From: Alphaproteobacteria bacterium | GTDB taxonomy: Bacteria > Pseudomonadota > Alphaproteobacteria > GCA-2731375 | Length of the DNA: 25,702 nucleotides | Reading direction: 5' to 3' | NCBI GenBank assembly: GCA_030746295.1 | Contig: JASLMY010000040.1 | Location: 1-25,702, forward strand | Part shown: positions 1 through 7,511 of the stretch, in pieces | Layout of the letters: every line of letters starts with the position of its first letter | Position numbering within the stretch: the first letter of the stretch is position 1 | Program-made: the position numbers and the translations under genes | The notes under the pieces: model-generated | What the model was told of the DNA's origin: nothing | Databases searched by the model: none | The model's input: the letters and a program-made list of their open reading frames with translations, nothing else

Positions 1-1
1 C

Positions 2-499
2 TCGGGCAAGACGGCGGTGCTCTTCGCCGGCACTAAGTCGGTCGGCGCCAAGTACTGGTATGGCTTCGTCAACCCGGCCGGGCCGGAGCGGCCTTGCGTC
101 GCCGGCGCCTTCGTCGGCCAGTTCCCGGTCTGCCGGCAGGCCGATGGCAAGTCCTGCCCGCGCGCGGATTTGAAGGAGTGCAAGGGCCATAACGGCTTTC
201 GCGGCTGGTGGAGCAGCCGCTTCGAAGCCCAGTTCATCCTTTATGACCCGGCCGACCTGGCCCGCGTGGCCCGTGGCGAGATAAAGCCCTGGACGCCGCA
301 GCCCTATGCGACCGTGACCGTCGACAAGCACCTGCTCTTGAACCCGGCCAGGATCGAACCGGCGACGCTGGGCGTCGGCCCCCAGCAGCGCTATCGCCTG
401 GGCGAAGTCGCCTACGACCGCGCCAATGACCTCCTCTACGTCCTGGAGTGGTTCGCCGACCAGGACAAGCCGGTGGTCCACGTTTGGCGGCTCGAGTGA
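2..499 (+). CDS. 3' end of an unidentified gene, possibly an extracytoplasmic repeat (propeller-like) protein
   Basis: The frame is open from the window edge to a TGA, so this is the C-terminal ~165 residues of a longer protein. An internal GTG at 17 is probably not the start. The visible part contains four cysteines, many aromatic residues (KYWYGF, GWWSSRF) and a last segment (YDRANDLLYVLEW...VVHVWRLE) shaped like a closing beta-propeller or repeat strand. That, with the paired cysteines, would suit a secreted protein, but the N-terminus and any signal peptide lie outside the window. I do not recognise the family and infer no function. A short G/C hairpin follows the stop (505-522) without a T-tract. 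Confidence 0.6.
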   Translation, partial: SGKTAVLFAGTKSVGAKYWYGFVNPAGPERPCVAGAFVGQFPVCRQADGKSCPRADLKECKGHNGFRGWWSSRFEAQFILYDPADLARVARGEIKPWTPQPYATVTVDKHLLLNPARIEPATLGVGPQQRYRLGEVAYDRANDLLYVLEWFADQDKPVVHVWRLE

Positions 500-818
500 G
501 GCCGGAGGGGCTCACCCCCCTCGCGTCACCCGCAGCCAACCTCGGCCTCTGTTCTTCTTTGCGTGAAACCCCACAGGTGGCGTATCGCCGCAAAGCGCCG
601 GTCTTCCCGGGTTTGAGGCGTCCGATGCAATGCCCGGTCCCGGGTCCATTCCGGCGGATTGGTGTCGATGCGGAACATCCGGCCAAGCTTGTCGAAAACC
701 TGGGGCAAACTTCCCGTCACTGAAGAAGAAGAGCGGAAGCAGGCATTTGCGGCAAAACCTTGCCGTTCAAATGAATCTCATCGAAAATTCCGTCTATCCG
801 AGGGGAGGGATGCAAGCC
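500..818. other. Intergenic region with no convincing gene
   Basis: About 320 bases between the stop of the first gene and the amidohydrolase start. Overlapping short open frames occur on both strands, but none has a Shine-Dalgarno sequence or recognisable protein. Two small stem-loops are visible: 505-510 with 517-522 (6 bp, G/C) just after the upstream stop, and 750-755 with 760-765 (6 bp, 4-nt loop) about 55 nt before the amidohydrolase start. Neither is followed by a T-run. No promoter is obvious. The end holds the AGGGGAGG ribosome-binding site (801-808) of the next gene. Confidence 0.5.
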
Positions 819-1967
819 ATGTCGTACGAATTGATATCAGGCGACAACCACATCGACCTGACCTACTGCCCGCCCGAGCTGTGGTCGGATGCGGCGCCGG
901 CGAAGTGGCAGGCGACGGCGCCGCGCTGCGAGGAACGCGATGACGGGCTGCACTGGATCGTCGACGGCCAGGACAAGGGCATGTGGAACGGTGTCGGGCC
1001 CGGCTTTCTGAAATACCAGAAGGGCTCATTCGGCCACATCGACGAGATGAAAGAGGCCGGCTTCGACTGGGACAACCGGCCGGGCGCCAAGCCACGGCCG
1101 ACCACGCCCGAGCTTCGGATCGCCGACCTCGACCGTGACGGGCTCGATGCCGAGATCGTTTACGGCTGCCTGATGATCAATGAAATGATCGACGACGGCG
1201 AGATGCGTCTTTGGGCCGACCAAGTCTACAACGACTGGGTCGCGGACTTCGCCAGCCGAGCGGACGCCAGCCGGGTATTCCCGCTCGCCATCGTGCCGAA
1301 CCATGATCCGAAGGCGGCAGCGGCCGAGGTCAGGCGCTGCGCCAAGCTCGGGCTCAGGGGCGGCGATCTCGCTTTCAAGCGGATGTCGTTGCCGCTCTGG
1401 CACCACGACTGGGATGCGCTGTGGGAGGCAGCGGCGGAATGCAGCTTCCCGATCTCCTTCCACTCGACCGGTTTCAAGGCGCTGCGCGCGCCCGACACGC
1501 CGGAGATGGCGGAGGCCTATTTCACCGAGCATCGGCTCGTGCGCTCAGCACTTTTCCAGCTCGACACCATGGAGGTGCTGGTCTCGCTGCTGGCATCAGG
1601 CGCCTGCGAGAGATACCCGGACTTCAACTTCGTGCTTGGCGAGTCGGGCGTCACTTGGCTGCCCTACGTCTTCGACCGGCTCGACACCGAATACCACGAC
1701 CGGGCGCAGAGCCTCGGCTTCAAGCTGAAGCCGAGCGACTACTTCCGCCGCCAGGGCTACGTCACCTACCAACAGGACCAGCACTTGGAGCCGATCGTGC
1801 CGCTGATCGGCGAGGACAACATCATCTGGGGCGCCGACTATCCGCACCCGGACTGCCTGTGGCCGGAATCCAGGAAGATCCTCGACCGGAACCTTTCTGG
1901 CTTCTCGCCCTCGGTCCGGCGCAAGATCACGCGCGACAACGTGGCCCGTCTCTACGGCTTGAACTGA
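819..1967 (+). CDS. Amidohydrolase family 2 (ACMSD-like) metal-dependent hydrolase or decarboxylase
   Basis: A 382-residue protein of the Amidohydro_2 superfamily, whose members hydrolyse or decarboxylate small, often aromatic-derived acids with a divalent metal in a TIM barrel. Visible markers are an N-terminal strand with D9-N-H11, a mid-protein metal histidine in PISFHSTGF (H215), the ESGVTWLPYVFDRLD segment (E275), and the late catalytic aspartate in WGADYPHPD (D340). The N-terminal metal motif is DNH rather than a full HxH, as in many relatives of this subfamily. The start at 819 is chosen because AGGGGAGG ends 10 nt upstream; an in-frame ATG at 810 lies too close to it. The gene is isolated and converges on msrB, so the substrate cannot be told from context. 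Confidence 0.85.
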   Translation: MSYELISGDNHIDLTYCPPELWSDAAPAKWQATAPRCEERDDGLHWIVDGQDKGMWNGVGPGFLKYQKGSFGHIDEMKEAGFDWDNRPGAKPRPTTPELRIADLDRDGLDAEIVYGCLMINEMIDDGEMRLWADQVYNDWVADFASRADASRVFPLAIVPNHDPKAAAAEVRRCAKLGLRGGDLAFKRMSLPLWHHDWDALWEAAAECSFPISFHSTGFKALRAPDTPEMAEAYFTEHRLVRSALFQLDTMEVLVSLLASGACERYPDFNFVLGESGVTWLPYVFDRLDTEYHDRAQSLGFKLKPSDYFRRQGYVTYQQDQHLEPIVPLIGEDNIIWGADYPHPDCLWPESRKILDRNLSGFSPSVRRKITRDNVARLYGLN

Positions 1968-1996
1968 CCGCGCACGCGACGGGTCGCCGAACGCTC

Positions 1997-2488
1997 TCAG
2001 GACCCGTCGGCGGCCGGCTCGAACGTCAAGGCCAGGCCGTTGTTGCAGTAGCGCAAGCCCGTGGGCTTGGGGCCGTCCTTGAAGACATGGCCCTGATGGC
2101 CGCCACAGCGCGCGCAATGATACTCGGTGCGCGGAATGAACAGCACGTAATCGGTCCTGGTTTCGACTCGGCCCTCGATGACATCGTAGAAGCTCGGCCA
2201 CCCGGTGCCGCTATCGTACTTCTTCGAGGATTCGAACAACGCCAACTCGCAACCGGCGCAGTGATACGCACCCTCTCGTTTCTCGTTGTTGAGGGCGCTG
2301 GAATAAGGCCGTTCGGTCCCGTCTTCTCGTAGAATCGCGAACTGCTCGGGCGTGAGCCGCTGTTGCCATTCCTGTCGGCTCAACACGAGCCGCTCGAACG
2401 ATTTCGTCCACGCGCGCCCGATACCGGAAAGGGCGGCGCCGGTGCCCAGCGCCAGGATGGTGAAGAAACGACGTCTCGTGAGCTGCAT
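1997..2488 (-). CDS. msrB: Tat-exported peptide-methionine (R)-S-oxide reductase
   Basis: This 163-residue MsrB reduces methionine-R-sulfoxide in damaged proteins. The family features are clear: zinc cysteine pairs CAGC (C77, C80) and CARC (C125, C128), GTGWPSF (94-100), and the catalytic cysteine in RYCNN (C148). The N-terminus carries TRRRFFT followed by a hydrophobic stretch (residues 4-24), a twin-arginine-type signal, so the enzyme probably acts in the periplasm. The ATG at 2488 is preceded by AGGAGG at good spacing, which supports this start over the longer open frame to 2617. It converges with the amidohydrolase. The electron donor is not encoded next to it, although a DsbD-like membrane protein lies about 9 kb away. 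Confidence 0.93.
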   Translation of the reverse strand: MQLTRRRFFTILALGTGAALSGIGRAWTKSFERLVLSRQEWQQRLTPEQFAILREDGTERPYSSALNNEKREGAYHCAGCELALFESSKKYDSGTGWPSFYDVIEGRVETRTDYVLFIPRTEYHCARCGGHQGHVFKDGPKPTGLRYCNNGLALTFEPAADGS

Positions 2489-2612
2489 GCCCCTATCCTC
2501 CTGCAGTGGTGCGGCCAATGCCTGCTTCCCAGCAATGTTGATCGCGGCGAAAGCAAGCTCAAGACGACAGCACCTCAAGTTCTCGTGAGGGCCTAAGACG
2601 AAATCCATGCTC

Positions 2613-2633
2613 GCCACGCGAGCCGCGTGGCGT
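2613..2633 (-). terminator. 9-bp perfect stem-loop downstream of the dienelactone hydrolase gene
   Basis: Positions 2613-2621 (CGCCACGCG) pair perfectly with 2625-2633 across a 3-nt loop. It lies 45 nt beyond the dienelactone hydrolase stop (minus strand) and upstream of msrB. The following minus-strand bases are only moderately T-rich, so it may be a weak terminator or an RNA-processing hairpin. Confidence 0.35.
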
Positions 2634-2677
2634 CTGCGATGGCCCCGGGGCGGTCCGCGGCCGTGTCAGCCGGCAGC

Positions 2678-3427
2678 TCAGCCCCTAAGCCGTCGGTCGA
2701 AGAGCTCGAACAGGCGTTCCCAGTGGCGCTCGCCGGCGGCCTTTCGGTAGACCGGCCGTTCGGCGAAGGCGAAGCCGTGCTCGGTCTCGGGATAGACCTC
2801 GATGCGGTGCGCCACGTCGGCCGCCTGCAGGACGCCGGGCAAGTCGTCGAGGACCGATTGCGGCACGTAGGGATCGTCCGAGGCGAAGGCGAGATAGAGC
2901 TCTCCGGCGATCTTGTCCGCGGCCAGGTGGGGCGAATCCTCGGCCTCGGTGATGATGCCGACGCCGTAGTAGGAGGCGACGGCGGCGAAGTCGTCCGGAT
3001 AAGCGGCGGCCACGGCGACCACGAACTGCCCGCTCATGCAGTAGCCGACTGAGCCGATGGCGCCGTCGGCGGCCGCCGCTTCGCCTCGAATGAAACTCAG
3101 CATCGGCCTCGTGTCGGCGACGATGCGGGCGTTGGTGAGCGTGCGCATTACCTCGAACATCTTCTCGCGCTCGGCTTCGTCGTCCCGGATCCGGGTGCGG
3201 TCGAAGCCGTAGCTGCCCTCGCGGCCATTGCGGTAGTAGAGGTTGGGCAAGACGACGAAATAGCCCACCGTGCCCATGCGCCGCGCCATGTCGCGCAGCT
3301 CCTCGCGGATCCCGGGGGCGTCCATGTACATCACCACGGCCGGGAACGGCCCACCCTCTTCCGGATGGCAGACGAAGGCGTCCATGGTGCCGTCGTCGGT
3401 TGGCATGTCGATCTCAAACTCGCGCAT
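2678..3427 (-). CDS. Dienelactone hydrolase family protein
   Basis: A 249-residue cytoplasmic alpha/beta-hydrolase of the DLH family (carboxymethylenebutenolidase type), which opens lactones or cleaves esters in aromatic-degradation routes. The Cys-Asp-His triad characteristic of the family is visible: C130 in GYCMSG, D185 in ASDDPYVP and H217 in ETEHGFAF. The length matches the family. The start at 3427 has AGGAGG 8 nt upstream. It diverges from the TauD-type dioxygenase across a 182-bp region containing a perfect palindrome, so the two may share a regulator. The exact substrate is not deducible; many such genes are general esterases. Confidence 0.9.
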   Translation of the reverse strand: MREFEIDMPTDDGTMDAFVCHPEEGGPFPAVVMYMDAPGIREELRDMARRMGTVGYFVVLPNLYYRNGREGSYGFDRTRIRDDEAEREKMFEVMRTLTNARIVADTRPMLSFIRGEAAAADGAIGSVGYCMSGQFVVAVAAAYPDDFAAVASYYGVGIITEAEDSPHLAADKIAGELYLAFASDDPYVPQSVLDDLPGVLQAADVAHRIEVYPETEHGFAFAERPVYRKAAGERHWERLFELFDRRLRG

Positions 3428-3522
3428 GGCCTGGCCTCCTGCTTCCCCTGACCACGCCTACTCTGAAGCAACCCGGTCGCGGCAGCAATCGGCGCCGGCT
3501 TCCGGCATTGCCTTCGGCACTG

Positions 3523-3536
3523 TTTTCGGCCGAAAA
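3523..3536. promoter_or_regulatory. Perfect 14-bp palindrome, candidate operator
   Basis: The sequence TTTTCGGCCGAAAA is fully self-complementary. It sits in the divergent region between the dienelactone hydrolase (minus) and the TauD-type dioxygenase (plus), 73 nt before the latter's start. Position and symmetry suit a dimeric repressor or activator site. No regulator gene is adjacent. Confidence 0.4.
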
Positions 3537-3609
3537 TCCGAGCGCATGCTGGGTAGGGTGGGCGCCGACGGCGGCATCGTCGCGCGCACCGCGAATGGGG
3601 AAATGACCG

Positions 3610-4515
3610 ATGCAACCGACAATTACGCCGCTCGACGCCTCGCTCGGCGCCACCATCACCGATATCGATCTCGCCGCCATGGACGACGACACCTGGAGGC
3701 TGGTCGAGGAGGCGTTCCACGAATATGGCCTCTTGGTCTTTCCGGGCCAGAGCTTGAGCGACGAAGCGCAGGTCGCCTTCGCCGGCCGCTTCGGCGATAT
3801 CGAGCTGTTGCGCGACGACCCCGAGGCCAAGGCGGTCCAGATCAGCAACCAAAAGCCGGACGGCTCGGTCCTGAAGCCGGAAGAGCATCGCTACCAGGCC
3901 TTGCGCGGCAACGAGGGCTGGCACACCGACAGCTCCTACATGCCGCTGGCGGCCAAGGCCTCGGTGCTGTCGGCGCAAGTGGTGCCGCCGGCGGGCGGCG
4001 AGACCGAGTGGGCCGATATGCGGGCTGCCTACGACGCCCTCGACGATGAGACCAAGGAACGGATCGAGGACCTTTCGGCCCATCACTCGCTCTACCAGAG
4101 CCAAGCCAAAATCGGCCACATGGTCGAGACCGGTGCGGGCTACGGCTACCACGACAAGGGCGCGCCGCTCCGCCCCTTGGTGAAGACCCACCCCGTCACC
4201 GGCCGCAAATCGCTTTTCATCGGCCGCCATGCCTACCGGATTCCAGGGATGGACGACGCAGAGGCGCAGGCGCTCTTGGACGAGCTCTTGGACTTCGCTT
4301 GCCGGCCGCCCCGCACCCACGCCCACCCCTGGCGGCCGGGCGACGTCATCATCTGGGACAACCGCTGCGTCCTGCACCGGGCCCGGCCTTACGACTACGG
4401 CGAAGCACGGGTCATGCGGCACACTCGCGTCGCCGGCGATCCCCAAACCGAGATCGCCACGACCGGTCGCGACGAGCGGGCCAGCGGCTTCCAGCCCTCG
4501 GCCTCGAACCGGTAG
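3610..4515 (+). CDS. TauD/TfdA-family Fe(II)/2-oxoglutarate dioxygenase
   Basis: A 301-residue non-haem iron dioxygenase, a family that couples decarboxylation of 2-oxoglutarate to hydroxylation of substrates such as taurine or aryloxyalkanoates. The facial triad is visible: H105-T-D107 in GWHTDSSY and distal H256 in VLHRARPYD. An arginine (R270 or R273 in RVMRHTRV) is placed to bind 2-oxoglutarate. The N-terminus (LGATITDIDL) and the HPVTGRKSLF segment are typical. The ATG at 3610 has a purine-rich GGGGAAATGA stretch before it. It is divergent from the dienelactone hydrolase and is followed by a strong hairpin, so it is probably monocistronic. Substrate unknown. Confidence 0.92.
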   Translation: MQPTITPLDASLGATITDIDLAAMDDDTWRLVEEAFHEYGLLVFPGQSLSDEAQVAFAGRFGDIELLRDDPEAKAVQISNQKPDGSVLKPEEHRYQALRGNEGWHTDSSYMPLAAKASVLSAQVVPPAGGETEWADMRAAYDALDDETKERIEDLSAHHSLYQSQAKIGHMVETGAGYGYHDKGAPLRPLVKTHPVTGRKSLFIGRHAYRIPGMDDAEAQALLDELLDFACRPPRTHAHPWRPGDVIIWDNRCVLHRARPYDYGEARVMRHTRVAGDPQTEIATTGRDERASGFQPSASNR

Positions 4516-4537
4516 ACCGTTTTCGACATTGGCTGCA

Positions 4538-4608
4538 CCACCCGCTCCTCCGTCCCAACCACCCATAGATTGGTACCCTCGGGGTGGTTGGGACGGGGGA
4601 GCGGGTGG
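4538..4608. repeat. Long inverted repeat / hairpin with 27-bp arms
   Basis: The left arm 4538-4564 pairs with the right arm 4582-4608 with a single mismatch and a 17-nt loop. It begins 22 nt after the dioxygenase stop. There is no T-tract. It is far longer than a normal intrinsic terminator and reads like a palindromic repeat element (REP or MITE type), though no second copy was noticed here. It may still end transcription or protect the 3' end of the dioxygenase mRNA. Confidence 0.75.
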
Positions 4609-4690
4609 CCCGGCGTTTCGACGCAAGTCGAACACCGACAACGCCTCAGGCTGATTTCCCCATAGGCCGCAGTCGCTTAGGCCGACGCTC

Positions 4691-4720
4691 TTGATCGATC
4701 CGAGGGCTAGCGCCGAAAAT
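4691..4720 (+). promoter_or_regulatory. Weak sigma70-like promoter candidate upstream of the Baeyer-Villiger monooxygenase
   Basis: TTGATC (4691-4696) and GAAAAT (4715-4720) are separated by 18 nt, each matching four of six consensus positions. A 7-bp inverted repeat (TCGATCC ... GGATCGA) overlaps this segment and could be an operator. Such matches can arise by chance. Confidence 0.25.
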
Positions 4721-4753
4721 GGTGGATCGACCCCCTAAGGGAGACGTTCGCCC

Positions 4754-6430
4754 ATGCCATCCGCCCCGACCGCTTCCGGCCCCGCCCAACGTTTCGATGC
4801 CGTCGTCATCGGCGCCGGTGTCGCCGGACTTTACGCTCTGCATCGCTTGCGCGACGACCTCGGCATGACGGTCGCGGTGCTGGAAGCCGGCACCGGCGTT
4901 GGCGGCACTTGGTACTGGAACCGCTATCCGGGCTGCCGCTGCGACGTCGAGAGCCTGGAGTACTCCTACTCCTTCGACGACGAGCTGCAGCAGGAATGGT
5001 CCTGGCCCGAGCGCTACGGCAACCAGCCGGAGATCCTGGACTATCTCGAGCACGTCGCCGATCGCTATGACCTGCGCCGCGACATCCGCTTCGAGACCCG
5101 CGTCACCCAGGCCACCTACGACCGCACCGCCAACCTCTGGACGCTCCGTACCGAGGCGGGCGAGGCGTACGCCGCACCCATCTGCATCATGGGCACCGGC
5201 AACCTCTCGACCCCCCGGGTCCCGGACTTCCCCGGCCTCGATAGCTTCCGGGGCCAGACCTATCACACCGGCCTCTGGCCGCATGAGGACGTGGACTTCA
5301 CCGGCCTTCGCGTCGGCGTCATCGGCACCGGCTCGTCGGGCGTACAGAGCATCCCGATCATCGCCCGCCAAGCCAAGCACCTGACCGTCTTCCAGCGCAC
5401 CGCCAACTTCGTCCTGCCGGCCCAGAACGGGCCGATGGACCGGGACCGCGAGGCCCGGCACAAGGCGGGCTACGCGACAAGCCGCCGGGCCGCCTTCGAT
5501 ACGCCCTTCGGCATCGCCGGCTACCCGCCGCCGACCCAATCGGCGCTGGAGGCGAGCACGGCAGAGCGCCAGGCGAAGTACGAGGAGAAATGGGCCGAGG
5601 GCGGCTCGATCAGCTTCCTCTACAGCTACAACGATCTCTTGACCAACCAAGCCGCCAACGACACCGCGGCCGAGTTCGTGCGCGGCAAGATCCGCGCACT
5701 TGTCGACGACGCCCAGACGGCGGAGCTGTTGTGCCCCAACGACCACCCGATCGGCACCAAGCGGTTGATCCTCGACACCGGCTATTACGAGACTTACAAC
5801 CGCGACAATGTCGCCCTCGTGAACGTCCGCAAGGCGCCGATCGAGACGATCACGGCCAGCGGCCTGCGCACCGCCGAGGCCGAGTACGAGCTGGACGCCA
5901 TCGTCTTCGCCACCGGCTTCGATGCCATGACCGGCGCCCTCGCCGAGATCGATATCCGCACCAGCAACGGCCAGGTGCTCGAGGACGACTGGAAGGACGG
6001 CCCCCAAACGATGCTGGGCCTGATGTGCGCCGGCTTTCCCAACATGTTTATGGTCACCGGCCCCGGCAGCCCCAGCGTGAAGAGCCAGATGATCCTCTCC
6101 TGCGAGCAGCACGTGAACTGGATCACCGATTGCCTCCGCCACATGGCCGCCAATCGCATCGCCGCCATCGAGCCGACGGCCGAAGCGCAAGCCGACTGGA
6201 CCCGGCATGTCGGCGAAGTCGCGGACGCGACCCTCTATCCGCTGGCGAACTCCTGGTACATGGGCGCCAACATCCCCGGCAAGCCACGCGTCTTCATGCC
6301 CTATGTCGGCGGTGTGCAGAACTACACCCGCCGAATCGACGAGGTGGCGGCGGCGGACTACGAGGGCTTCGTCATGACGCCCCGGACCCAGCCAGCCGAC
6401 CGCGAGGCCGCCGTCGCCGGTGACGACTGA
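4754..6430 (+). CDS. Type I Baeyer-Villiger flavin monooxygenase
   Basis: A 558-residue FAD/NADPH monooxygenase of the cyclohexanone-monooxygenase type, which inserts oxygen next to a ketone to give an ester or lactone. The diagnostic features are all present: an N-terminal FAD Rossmann motif GAGVAG (20-25), the fingerprint FRGQTYHTGLWP at 165-176 (F-x-G-x3-H-x3-W-P), and a second dinucleotide motif GTGSSG (191-196). The length agrees with the family. GGGAG precedes the ATG by about 10 nt. The 3' end overlaps the next gene by 11 nt, suggesting co-translation. Lactone products could be opened by hydrolases in this neighbourhood (dienelactone hydrolase, alpha/beta-hydrolase), but that link is inference. 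Confidence 0.95.
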   Translation: MPSAPTASGPAQRFDAVVIGAGVAGLYALHRLRDDLGMTVAVLEAGTGVGGTWYWNRYPGCRCDVESLEYSYSFDDELQQEWSWPERYGNQPEILDYLEHVADRYDLRRDIRFETRVTQATYDRTANLWTLRTEAGEAYAAPICIMGTGNLSTPRVPDFPGLDSFRGQTYHTGLWPHEDVDFTGLRVGVIGTGSSGVQSIPIIARQAKHLTVFQRTANFVLPAQNGPMDRDREARHKAGYATSRRAAFDTPFGIAGYPPPTQSALEASTAERQAKYEEKWAEGGSISFLYSYNDLLTNQAANDTAAEFVRGKIRALVDDAQTAELLCPNDHPIGTKRLILDTGYYETYNRDNVALVNVRKAPIETITASGLRTAEAEYELDAIVFATGFDAMTGALAEIDIRTSNGQVLEDDWKDGPQTMLGLMCAGFPNMFMVTGPGSPSVKSQMILSCEQHVNWITDCLRHMAANRIAAIEPTAEAQADWTRHVGEVADATLYPLANSWYMGANIPGKPRVFMPYVGGVQNYTRRIDEVAAADYEGFVMTPRTQPADREAAVAGDD

Positions 6431-7511
6431 GCCGCGGACCTACGGCGAGCACGCCTCGGACCCGTCGCGACCCATGGCGATCGACCTCAGAAGCGATTTC
6501 CTGGCCCGACCGACGGCGGCGATGGTCGAGGCCATGGTCGATGCGGCCAGCCGCCAGCCTGGCTTCGACGTCCGCGAGGACCCGGTGGTCTCGCGGCTGG
6601 AACGGCTCGCGGCCGAGACCATCGGCAAGGCGGACGCGCTCTACTGCCCGACCTGCATGATGGCGAACCAGATCGCCATCCACCTCCATTGCCGGCCGGG
6701 CGAGAGCTTCATCACCGAAGAGAGCGCGCACGTCATGACCTCCGAGGCGGCGGCGGCGGCCAGCCTGACCGGCGCCATGCCGCGGCTGGTGGAGAGTCGG
6801 GCCGGCCGCCTGGACCCCGCAGCCCTGGAGGCGGCGATCTCGGCCGGCGACGCGCTGCGATCCCGGACCGCCATGGTGCTGATGGAGAACACCCACGTCC
6901 GCTCCGGCGGCACCGTCATGGACATGGCGGCGATGGAGGAGATCGCCGCCGTCGCCCGGCGCCACGAGGTGCCTGTGCATCTCGACGGCGCCCGGGTCTT
7001 CAACGCCGCCGTCGCACTGGGCCATCCGGCGGCGGCACTGGCGGCGACGGCGACGACCGTCTCCTTCAACCTCAACAAGGGCCTCGGCGCGCCGTAGGGC
7101 GCGATCCTCGCCGGGCCGGCGCCACTGATCGCCGAGGCGACCCGGGTCCGGCAGATGTTCGGCGGCGGCTGGCGCCCGGCGGCGATCCCCGCCGCTGCCG
7201 GCATCGTCGCGTTGGAGAGCATGATCGACCGCCTGGCCGACGACCACGCCAACGCCCGCCGCCTGGCCCAGGGTCTGGCCGGCCTCGACGGCCTCGCCGT
7301 CGACGTTGCGGCGGTGGAGAGCAACATCGTCCTGGTCGACGTCCTGGTTGAAGGCCTGGACGCCGCCAACCTCGCCGCCCGCCTCGCCGAGCGCGAGGTC
7401 CTCGTCCTCCCCTTTGGCGAGCGCCGGCTGCGCTGCTGCACCCACCACGAGATCACGCCCGCCGACGTCGACGCCGCCATCGCCGCCTTCGCCCGGGCAC
7501 TCGAGACCTAG
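6420..7511 (+). pseudogene. Low-specificity threonine aldolase (beta-eliminating lyase fold), interrupted by an in-frame TAG
   Basis: The frame encodes a PLP-dependent threonine aldolase, which splits threonine into glycine and acetaldehyde: DLRSDF near the N-terminus, VHLDGAR (187-192) and the PLP lysine K220 in SFNLNKGLGAP. A TAG at 7095-7097 then replaces the residue before GAILAG. The same frame continues without indel for another 137 codons with good family sequence (MFGGGWRPA, C-terminal CCTHHEIT) to a TAG at 7509. The lesion is therefore a single nonsense codon, giving a 225-residue truncated product that lacks the C-terminal domain. It could be a recent pseudogene or a sequencing error. 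The GTG at 6420 overlaps the monooxygenase; an ATG at 6474 would match the usual family N-terminus better. The final stop overlaps the convergent gene's stop. Confidence 0.8.

Noticed and set aside
504..522. Hairpin after the first gene as an intrinsic terminator
   Set aside because: Only 6 bp of stem and no following T-run.
4646..6208. Long open frame (about 520 codons) on the minus strand opposite the Baeyer-Villiger monooxygenase
   Set aside because: It is antisense to a gene with all family motifs, is low-complexity (Gly/Ala/Val/Asp-rich), and arises from GC-rich third positions.
7092..7100. Pyrrolysine or other recoding at the TAG in the threonine aldolase
   Set aside because: The position is normally a small hydrophobic residue, the family does not use pyrrolysine, and no pyl genes or recoding structure are visible; mutation or error is simpler.
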